Positions 9,766 to 19,700 of a stretch of DNA of 64,000 nt are shown in pieces (positions within the stretch are counted from its first letter, which is position 1; each line of letters begins with the position of its first letter). A program made the translations under genes and the position numbers. A model generated the notes under the pieces. It saw only the letters and a list, made by a program, of their open reading frames with translations, made no database searches and was not told the DNA's origin. This stretch comes from Tritrichomonas musculus (Eukaryota; Parabasalia; Tritrichomonadida; Tritrichomonadidae). The DNA lies in assembly GCA_039105265.1 (NCBI GenBank), contig JAPFFF010000003.1, positions 3,534,001-3,598,000 on the forward strand, written 5' to 3'.

Positions 9766-9852
9766 TTGATCTAAATCCTAACCTTTTGAAAAATTTTAAT
9801 TTTTTTTTTCAAACGAATCTTATCGTTACAAGGCTTAATTTAAGCGGCTTCA
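9766..9852. promoter_or_regulatory. Compact divergent promoter
   Basis: Only 87 bp separate two oppositely oriented start codons. The segment contains CCTTTTG near 9782, a T-run, AACGAA, and TATCGTTA (ATCGTT at 9822-9827), followed by a TTCAATG start context for the rightward gene. ATCGTT/AACGAT corresponds to the Myb-recognition element and CCTTT to the M5 motif described for Trichomonas core promoters. Calling them functional here is inference. Confidence 0.5.
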
Positions 9853-10257
9853 ATGGAAGCTAAAGTTTTAAATGAACACTTTGATTTGTTAGTAGATAGT
9901 ATAAACGCGCTTTTTGATGAAACTTCTCTCAAGTTTAATATTATTTTAAAACTGAGAAATGAATTCAATCAAATAATCAATGAAATTAGGCCATCTCTAT
10001 CAAATTCCAGTCGAATTAGTTCAATTCCATTTGAGAGAAATATGTCTCAACTTGCAAGTTTATGCCAACGTGTTTATTTTGCCTCACATAAAAATCCGAA
10101 AGATCCAAAATCAATTTGCCTATTTTTCAGCGATTTACACTATCCAATTGATCTTAGCGATCAATATTTAGATGATGAATTAGATGATGATGACGACGAA
10201 GATAATATTATTTATTTGAACTTTGCTCACAATGAAATTTTTACGAGCAAAATATAA
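9853..10257 (+). CDS. Hypothetical protein with acidic tail
   Basis: A 134-residue protein, not recognised. Residues 1-50 form a likely helix (FDLLVDSINALFDETSLKFN), then comes a Ser-rich linker. A second helical/strand region holds NMSQLASLCQRVYFASHKNP. A run of Asp/Glu follows at about 112-121 (DDELDDDDDEDN) before a short ending. Small helical proteins with acidic tails occur in transcription and chromatin complexes (Mediator-type subunits), but nothing specific enough is visible to assign one. It is driven by the same 87-bp divergent promoter as the CDC25-like gene, which hints at co-expression. Confidence 0.7.
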   Translation: MEAKVLNEHFDLLVDSINALFDETSLKFNIILKLRNEFNQIINEIRPSLSNSSRISSIPFERNMSQLASLCQRVYFASHKNPKDPKSICLFFSDLHYPIDLSDQYLDDELDDDDDEDNIIYLNFAHNEIFTSKI

Positions 10258-10773
10258 ATACAAATAGAATAGTTCATTTCTCAACGATGATCCACAATAT
10301 TCTACTACTTTTCAAATTCTTTCTCTATTTAATGGTTACACAAATTCCATTATGAGATAAAGGACAAACAGTATATTTCCCTTTAGCTTATCATACATTT
10401 TTGTTCATGAATTTTGAAATTCAAAAAATATAAAATATTGAGATTTTTTAATACCATAAAATTTAGCGCATACTTGTTATTTTGAGATTGGAATGAATAA
10501 CAGTTCAATATGTTAGTTTAAACTGATAACAAGCCAATATCGTTTCTTAGGAACATTTTATTAAATATTTTTAAACTCGAAAGTTCCTCTTGAAAAGATT
10601 TGTATTGCTTTCCTTTACACAATGCAAATTCCACTTTAAATAAATAAATTAATATATTTGCTAAATTTATTACAATAAATTTGTTTTTTAAAATTGAATA
10701 GGCGATTAACAATAAAGCAAACAAAAATAGATTTATTTCACCTTATATCAAAATCTTTTTATAGTAATTTTTT
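10258..10773. other. Intergenic region
   Basis: About 0.5 kb of A/T-rich sequence before the RasGAP-like gene. A reverse-strand ORF of 68 codons at 10518-10724 has hydrophobic, low-complexity composition and no start context, so I do not call it. No repeat seen. Confidence 0.55.
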
Positions 10774-13209
10774 ATGGAAGCTTCAGTAATTCCCTGCGTT
10801 CGAGAACTTAACGATTATCACGCACAAGTCAAGGATATATCTGCTTATGCTGACTTTCATGCTGGAGAGCTACGAGTTAATCGACGTGATCTTCTGACTG
10901 CTGTTAAACAAGCACAAGAACTTCAATGCTTTACCTCAATTCAGATGTGCTATTATCTCAAATTAACACCTTCAAATGTAAGAGATATCTCTCAATTACC
11001 ATTTATGAAACCAAATGGATGCTCAGTATCAGACCGTCTTGTCGAAATGGCTCGAATTGGTTCTACAAGATCGAGTATTAATAAATTTTTGAAAACACTT
11101 TTTGGTTCACATGATGATCTTCCTGCTATATTTGCATCAATTGATATTAATCGTTTTCCAGAGACAGTTCCTTATCTTCCATCTATTATGAAACCTCGCG
11201 ATTTTTTTACATGCTCATCAATTCCTGCAATCTTTGGGCATTTTTGGAGTCGTGAACTTCAACAAAGTTATATTCAATTTTTATTAGCTGTTGGCGATAA
11301 TATTCCAAATATAAATCCTAGTACTTTTCGTAATCACTGGCTTTTTGACAGTATTAAATACTATGTAATACGTTCACCTGTAATACAATATATGAGGTTA
11401 TCGATTGGTGATTTAATATTTAAATTGATTCGAGATAAAGAAATAATTGAATTATCAAAAGGAAATGTCACACAAGCTTTATTTGATAAATTATGCCAAT
11501 ATGCTAATCTTATGGTCGAAAATATGCAAGCAAATCTAGAAATATTTCCAAATGATGTTAAATTTATAATGAAACACTTTGTTGACAAGTCAACAAATCA
11601 ACAAGACCGTATTTCATGGCTTGAACTTCTATTTTTGGACTGCGTTTTAGCTCCTTCAATTTCTAATCTCAGAAATTATGGAATAATACCTGCTGCTTTT
11701 TACATAGATCCTAGCCCAACTGGTCCATCTCGTTCATTAAATATCCTTGCTCAACTCTTTAGATACAATCTACACCCACAACAAGTTAATCTTCGATATC
11801 CTGATATTGATTCTTCAAGTATTACTTCACTTTCACTGAAAAATTTCCTTATCAATCTTGTTAACGTTGAACAATGTGAATTAACAGGTCCAAAATTGGT
11901 TGACCTTCTTCCACTTTTAGGTATTCATTATATTTTAATACTGATGTCACTTCCTGATGTATATATGCTTGCAGATGCTGTTCAACGAGCTCAAAATCCT
12001 GATCAAACTCTTTCTAGAGATGCATCGAATATTCCAACCAATGAAAGTGTCTCATTTGATTATTTCAGATTTGATGTTTGGGATTTTGCTACCTATGGTT
12101 TTAAGAAGCCGAAAATTCCAGAAAATGAGATTGAAAAACCTCCAAATAACCTTGCTTCACTTGCTGGCGAAGCACTTTATAAATTCTTATCATATGCTGA
12201 AGTCGATAGAAAGGCACCAAGCAAATATTCAGATTTTACAACATTCCATGAAACAAATATGATTAATCAGCGACAATACGTTACAGAAGCCTATTTAAGA
12301 CACTTGTATGTTATTTATCAAAGTATACCTCAAAAAGATCAAAGAGCAGTCATTCCTGGTCTTGAGGACGAGATTCGTCGCCATTTTGAACTTGAACAGC
12401 GAAATTCAAATACTCTTACTGGTATTGCAATTCAGATGCGAACATTAAAAGAAGAGATAGATCGATATCAAAACATTAAAAAAGAAAGATTACAAATTCT
12501 TTATTCACAACTTCTTCTCCTCTACTTCCAAGAGGGAACAAATCCGCAGAGAGACTTTTTAAAACCTGAGCAAATTGTTGCTCGAGCCAATGAATTTATT
12601 CAAAAAACAATATTTTCCGAATTTTTACTTCTTTACTTCAATCATATTTCTATGTTTATTACACCAGTTGCTGACTATGCAGTACGAGGTGTTCAATGCT
12701 GTTTTCACAGTTATATAACCCAATTTATTCCGTTGAGCAAATTTATTGAATATAATACAAGATTGAATCAATGCGATCAATTATTACAGAAAATTACCGA
12801 TCAATCAATTGAGAAGCTTTGTATATCTTCATCACCAGCACGAATTAGACATCTCTTTAGTACTCAGCAATTATTTGTTTTCCCAATCTATGCTGCTCAA
12901 AAAGCAATGTTTATTGAACTTCCTCTCGAAGCCATTCGCCAGTTTTCAATAGCAATTAAACTAATCAAAAAGATGTTTGAGCTTGAAATTGGCGGAAAAC
13001 CAACACAACAAGAACTTCAAGCTCTTTTTGATTATGTCGTGCTTAAAAGCAATGTACCAACAGTTTTCTCTATGGGCAAGTACTTGAACCACTTTCTTTT
13101 AGGAATTCCCATTAAAGATAATTCACTTTTTGATGATGGAATGGAAGATGCAATACATCTTGTTGATTCAAATTTAACGGCTCTTGAATCCCTCCTTTCT
13201 GATTTTTAA
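10774..13209 (+). CDS. RasGAP-domain protein, GAPVD1/Gapex-like
   Basis: This 811-residue protein carries a RasGAP-type helical domain over roughly residues 120-330. Landmarks match the GAPVD1 (Gapex-5) subgroup in order: SIPAIFGHFWSRELQQSYI, then RLSIGDLIFKLIRDKEI, then LCQYANLMVENMQANLEIFP (Gapex has the same 'FP' before its conserved Trp-Ile-Val stretch). ELLFLDCVLAPSISNLRNYG (about 285-305) stands at the place of FICPAVVNPEQYGI, followed by LNILAQLFRYNL. Such proteins control Ras or Rab GTPases in endocytic traffic. The FLR-type arginine signature of active RasGAPs is not present, so GTPase activation may be lost or use other residues. The C-terminal 400 residues are helical without a recognisable VPS9 domain. 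No intron is evident. Confidence 0.65.
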   Translation: MEASVIPCVRELNDYHAQVKDISAYADFHAGELRVNRRDLLTAVKQAQELQCFTSIQMCYYLKLTPSNVRDISQLPFMKPNGCSVSDRLVEMARIGSTRSSINKFLKTLFGSHDDLPAIFASIDINRFPETVPYLPSIMKPRDFFTCSSIPAIFGHFWSRELQQSYIQFLLAVGDNIPNINPSTFRNHWLFDSIKYYVIRSPVIQYMRLSIGDLIFKLIRDKEIIELSKGNVTQALFDKLCQYANLMVENMQANLEIFPNDVKFIMKHFVDKSTNQQDRISWLELLFLDCVLAPSISNLRNYGIIPAAFYIDPSPTGPSRSLNILAQLFRYNLHPQQVNLRYPDIDSSSITSLSLKNFLINLVNVEQCELTGPKLVDLLPLLGIHYILILMSLPDVYMLADAVQRAQNPDQTLSRDASNIPTNESVSFDYFRFDVWDFATYGFKKPKIPENEIEKPPNNLASLAGEALYKFLSYAEVDRKAPSKYSDFTTFHETNMINQRQYVTEAYLRHLYVIYQSIPQKDQRAVIPGLEDEIRRHFELEQRNSNTLTGIAIQMRTLKEEIDRYQNIKKERLQILYSQLLLLYFQEGTNPQRDFLKPEQIVARANEFIQKTIFSEFLLLYFNHISMFITPVADYAVRGVQCCFHSYITQFIPLSKFIEYNTRLNQCDQLLQKITDQSIEKLCISSSPARIRHLFSTQQLFVFPIYAAQKAMFIELPLEAIRQFSIAIKLIKKMFELEIGGKPTQQELQALFDYVVLKSNVPTVFSMGKYLNHFLLGIPIKDNSLFDDGMEDAIHLVDSNLTALESLLSDF

Positions 13210-13712
13210 GTAAATTGCTATGCTCCAAATCCATGTTTTTAAATATGCGTGATGACGATTCTTAATGATTTATTAAATTTATTAAATTTATAAATGGATC
13301 TTTTAAAAGATTTAATCTAATCTTTATTTTATGATTTATAATTATTTTAATATTTTTTTTTTCGAATAATGTTAATGCTATTCAAATGGTTCTAATCATC
13401 AATGATTTTTAGATAACAAATTCAACCGAAGTATTCAAAAAATTCTATTTATTGAAATTTGATAATATGTAAGTAAAAAATAAAAGTTAAAGAACCCTTT
13501 TTTCTTTTGAAAAAATAATACATTATTATATTTATATCTAATTTATTTTTTAAAATGATCATTTAATTTATAAAAACTAAAAATATTAAAATAGATATCA
13601 TTTAAATATTGAAGAATAATTATTTATATACAAAAACTCAAATTTATGAAAAAGCTTGCCTTAATCGTTTTTTTATTGAAAATTATTCTGAGCTAAACGA
13701 GTTGGATCAAAA
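13210..13712. other. Intergenic region
   Basis: About 0.5 kb, A/T-rich, with short direct copies of TTTATTAAA near 13270. The sequence GGATCAAAAATG at the right end gives a TCA-type initiator immediately before the BEACH gene. Nothing else seen. Confidence 0.55.
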
Positions 13713-16700
13713 ATGAAAGCCAACCCATCTCCTGATTTTATATCCGACATTTTAAATACAATGATAAATCTTCCAAAGAAAGACAAAATAGATCCAGATG
13801 TCAATCAACTTTTAACCAAAATAATTTTGAGCACATTTACACAATTTGATATTGTTACATTTCATTTTCAAATGAGAAATGGATTATCATTAAATGAGGT
13901 TTTTAGCAATTATAAATTCAATTACGATACACAATTGTTAGATAAATGCCTAGAAATTTTAGAAAATAAGACTTTAGATGATAACAGCTTGGATTTTTTA
14001 TATTTTATTATCATGCATAATTTTATAGCTCGCGAAATTTTACTAGAAAAATCAAAAGTTAATCAACCAATTGAAGTTTTGCTAAAGCTTTTATTATTAT
14101 TATCGAAAAAATACAAAGATGCACGCGAAAAAGTTATTGAAAAAGTTTTTATGCAAGCTTTGATTTCATTTTTGCCGAATGATAATGAATATAAAACTTA
14201 TGATTTATTACCTTTTTTTTTTGAGTACTGCCAAAATCATAGAGATCAGAATTTGTTTTTCCAAATATTTCACCATCTTTCAAAAAATTACAGAGATGAG
14301 CGTTTTACTAAATTTCTGAGCGATTTTACAGATTATCTTGAATCAAATACAACATTTTTCTCAGAAGTTACAATTTATTTGATGATTCCATTTTTACGAT
14401 CTTTATTAGAAAATTTTAACATTACAGCATTTCGATTTCTTATGGCATCAACAAGTAATTTATCAAAAAGATGTGCAGACAAACTAATCCCAATTGTGAT
14501 CCAATCAATATACAGCAAATTACTTGACTGTGAACCTATACAAGTTTATTTTACACCCAAGCCACCAGAACATTTTCAGATCACATCAATGATGACTTCC
14601 GATCTCAACTTTTTTAATACTCCTACTCTTCCAAACGGTTTTGATCCACTTTATTCAATTCCATTTCCAACACTCATAGATTTAAATTCTTTTTTTGATT
14701 CACAAGTTGCAGAAACTTTATTAATCATATCTGAAATATTTGAGGATTATCCCAATGATTTTGTTAATTGGTATATAGATTTTATGAACAAAGTTAGTGA
14801 TGACGATAATGGTTCAAATTCATTTGAACCAATTCCACAATTTGAAGCAATTCCAAATTTAGATCCTGAATTAAAACTAGATATTGAAACATATTCAAGT
14901 TTGAATAAATCAAATACATCTACATCTCATTTTTACAACATGTATATAGCATTAATTCTAATATGCAACCAATTCTCAGATTTAAAATTATCTTCAGATC
15001 ACTCAATTTTTTTCTTTCATCCATTGGTATTCAATTTAAGTGACAACGTGTTTGACTATCTTAAAATCATAAAGAATGACCAAGATCAGACACAAAAAGA
15101 GAAAATCAAAGGATATCAAATTTTGAATACATTACGATATTATTCACTTGATTTTATATTATGCGATGATGGTCAGTCAATTGATGACATTTTAATCAAG
15201 CCATCTGTCAAAACAGTTCCTCTTTTTATGGCAGAACTTTTCGGTCGTTTGGCTAATGTATCTGCACTATTTGCTAGTAAAATCGAAAAGTATCCAAAAC
15301 TAATTAAAACAATCTCTAATTTAGCCCGCAATTATCAGCACCTTGAAATAATAACACATGATGAAAATAAGAAAGAACAAATTCGACCAGTTCGAGTATC
15401 AATTTTCACTACACTTGCACATTTATTCTCCAATTTTTCCATTTTGAATACATTTTTTAACGATCAACTTTTCATTCACACGATCATGGTCTTTTTATTT
15501 GAAGAGCCCGTACGACCGTTTATTATCACTTCCATTACGAAATATTTGTCAAATGTTGATCTGGAAGAGATGAATATTCCTTTTCCGAACATAATTAATC
15601 CGATCTTAGAGAACATTAATTTGCATCTACCTGATCATCGGCATATTTTACTCTTAAAAGATCTTTTAACGTCATTTATTGAAGGTTTCTCGTACAATCA
15701 AAACGAGAAGAAAAAGTTTGGCAATTCTTGCATAATAATCTGTCATTCGATGGCATATCTCGACAAAGATGAACTTTCAAAAGAAATTTACGAACTCGGA
15801 ATTAGATTCCTTGCGATGATGGCATCAACATTTACCATTTCTGATCTAGAAGTAGATGCATTAATAACGGGCCTAGCTCGTTTTAATGATGAACATTTTA
15901 TTGAATCATTGTATTCAAAATTCATATCACTTCTTGCTGGTCAAAAAGTTCCACCCACATCTCCGAATTTTATAATCAAGAAGCCCCAAGTATTGAAGCT
16001 TTTATTACAAACATATTCTCATCCAACTAAGTATGAAAGGATCATTGACTACACCAGTGAATTATGCAAATATTCACCTTTGAATTTGGCCTCGTGTTCA
16101 AAAAGTGGAATTGATCTTGTTTTATTGAATTTTTTAGAAAAAGCGAAAAAGAATGAAAATTCATTTTCTGAGAAATTTGTACAAAAAATTCTCGATCTTT
16201 ATTCACTTGTCACCTCACATTTCACAACCGCTCAGAGTGTTTTGAGGTACATTTCATTAATGTCACCTTTATCTGAGACGACGATCTCCAAATATCAGCT
16301 GCAGTTCATCAACACGATGAGCAAAGCCTTCTCGAACTCGTCCGACATTCCCTCATCGACGTTTCCATTGACGGGCAGGTCGACGACATATGAAGAGACG
16401 GACTTTAAGCTCATTGACACCAATGGTCAATTTTCATTGGCCTTTTGGATTTACATAGAGTCAGACATCTCGAAAAGTAATCCGAAAATCTGCTCGATTC
16501 GACTTTCTGACTCTTTTAAAGTGAGCGTCATTTTATCGAACAGTTATTTATTTGTTGAGTTGTACGTTTATTTATTACAACCGTCGAATTCAATTGAACA
16601 GTCATCAATTTCAATACCAGAAGATTTGGCTGCTCAAAAGTGGCACTTTATTGTTTTTTATTTCAATTTCAACGAGAAGAGATCAATCATTCAATATTCA

Positions 16701-19700
16701 ATCGATTGCAGCCCTTCAAAAGCTTTGCTGGCACGCGCGATTCCTAGCGAAATCATCCAACAGAACCCGCAATGCTCGATTCGTCTTGGCGGCAAGTACA
16801 AAGTCACAGATGAGAAGGCTCCTTTTAACTCGTCTCCGTCTCCATCGAAAATCGGCGCAATTGGCATTTTTTCGAATCGAACAATTGAAGACTTTTTCCA
16901 AGTTTTCGAACTCGGACTTCGAAACAATGACAAAAAGTCTCTTCCTTTTCATTCGCATTATTATCGGAACGACTTTAAGGAATATGACAACGATAAGCCT
17001 AACGGTTTTACTGATGTTTTAATTGAGAAATGCGGAGTCAATTGTCTCTTGCCACTTTTCTTGCAAACAGATATGATAATGGATGGGAAACCGTTTACTT
17101 TATCTTTAGAAACAATCATTACGTTATTTGTCAAACTTTTGACATATTCACTTGAAGCACAAATGAGCTTTTCAAGGAGTAAAGGCTTCAATATTATTGC
17201 TGAATTACTAACACAAAGATGGACGAAATATTTTACTTTTAAAAATTATCAACAATTATTTCAATTGTTGTTAATCATTCAATATGAACAGTTAGAACAA
17301 CAACTTTTTGATGAAGTAATGACAAATTTCACTTTTTTAATGATGCTTGATAGTGATCTTCATTTAAGAATCATTCGACATTGGATGCAAGCTTTGTTTC
17401 CTAGCTTCGACCAAATTGCAATAAATTTCTCTTCTTTCGAAGACTTGGTGTCAATTTTACGGCTCTTTTATTGGTACAAGCCAATTGAAAAAATGTGGAT
17501 TAAATACGTCGATATAAGACCAAAAGACTTGAATGTTTGTGAGTGTCGAAAATACATCATGAAGCTGCTGTTTGATTATGCGGCAAAATATTTCGATATC
17601 GACATGTGCAAGTGCATCGTGTCACATTGCGTTTCATGCACCGAATTGAAGCAAGTTATCGAACTTATTCAACTTTTGATTTCGATTTTCACCGAGAATT
17701 CAGATCAGAAGTTTGACTTTGAAGATGATTCATTAGAATACTTCGTTCAATATTACATGAGATATCCGAATGAAGAAATTCGCTTTCTTGTTCTGAAATT
17801 GCTCATTCTTTTGCATAAGTCAAAATTGATAAGTGACAACTTTTTCAGAAAGCAATTGGACGTTATTATCGCAATCATTCCTCATGAAACAATGACGAAA
17901 CAACTTCTTGATTTTTTGGTGTCTGAATTGAAAGAGGATCCTTTCTTGCTCAATCTTTGCATATTCATTTCTACTTATTTGGATGACATTTCGTTCATTT
18001 CCGATTTATTCATTCAAAATGAAGAAAACTTTTTGAAAAAAGGTTCGCAAAATATTAACGAATACTTGGAAAAGTCGAGATTTTGGGAGATTTGGTTCCT
18101 TTGGATAGCAATTTATTTTAAGCCTGATCTAACTGATACTTTGTTGATGTTAGCAAAAGATCATTTGTTAGATTTGCTGATAATTTATGATCTATACAAA
18201 TTGCATTCGGAAGAATTCGAGGAAAAATTCGCAGATTTCGTTATATCACACGTTGATATAATTAAAGATCTTTTCCTTGTTTGCCAAAGACTGATTGCTT
18301 TTTCTTCAGAGAGAAAATCATTAATTGATGACTCATATTTCGAACTTTTTGAAATTGAATCAGAAAAAGTTGATGACTCAAATGTGATTGATGAAAAAGA
18401 AAAATATTTACCACAGAATTTTGTGAATACTTTATTTTCAGAAAAAATTTATAAACCAAAAATTTCATTTCAATTGAAATTTAATGATGATTTTGAATGG
18501 AAACATACTCAACTTGCAATTTTATTCCTTTCAAACTTCGAGAAAAACTTGAATTTAAGCTTTTTACAGTTTGATTTACTTCTTTGCTCATTTTTGCAAA
18601 CTACAGATTTCGACGTTTTTGATCACTTATGTTCAATCTATCTTCATGATAAAGATTTATTTGATTGTGATTCAATTTTAAATTTACTAGAATATCATAC
18701 AATTACAAATGGTAAACGTCTTTTCCTAAAAAATGTTCCATTTTCTAATCCTTTTCCAAGTCAACAGAAATTTGCTTTATTTGAATCTCAAATTTATCCA
18801 AAAGTTTATGTTGATAAAATAGAAAGTCGTTATGAAGAATTGACACAATTTTTACAAGAGATACAAGATTATGCGAAAATTATGAAACACGTTGATGTTT
18901 CTCCTCTTATTGAAGTAGCAACAAAACAAATGCGAAACTACTTAGAAAGACAAGACTTTCAAAATTTTTCAAATATTCAAAGTTGGCAAAATTTGTGGTC
19001 AGCTTTATCAATTGAAAGAGCTCCTTGGCATATTCAAGGTAAAGATACAAAACTTATTCGTCAAAGAGAAATAACAGTAAGCTATGGACTTGCTCCAGTC
19101 AAAATGATTAGAAATTTGCAAGAATTACCATTTTGGCAAGATTCCCAAATTAGATGTAAAATAGAAAAACGAGGAGTAAAACTTGAATCTCAATGTGCCA
19201 TTCTCCGTGTTGAAGGCAGATATCCAGCATCATTTTATCTATTTCGAAATATTATCAAAGTTGAAGTTCAATACGGTAAAAACATTGATTTCCAATTAAA
19301 ATCAATCAGGTTTATATTTTTACGTAAAAATTTCGGATGCCAATTCTTCACTGATAAAGGTCTTTCAATTCATCTTGAATTTCCTGAAGATTTCTTTTCC
19401 AAACTGGTTAATGAATTTGATTCCGTTTATTTCAGCTCAATTAACTCTAATTCTAATATTTTCATTCAAAAAACAAGCAATCAGAAATTTTTCCAAATGT
19501 TACCATATCAAACTAAATGGTCAAATGGAGAAATGTCAAATTACGAATACTTATTAATGCTTAATCACTGCGTAGGAAGAAGTTTCTTTGATCTTCAAAG
19601 TTATCCTTTCTTTCCATTTATTTTGCTAAGTTCATCAAATGAATTTGATTTCAGAGATTTCTCATCTGATTTTACAGACACAAAACCTTTTCCTCGAGAA

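Noticed and set aside
16552-17191. Overlapping ORFs on both strands inside the BEACH gene
   Set aside because: Shadow frames in a GC-richer stretch of a continuous 2568-codon gene.
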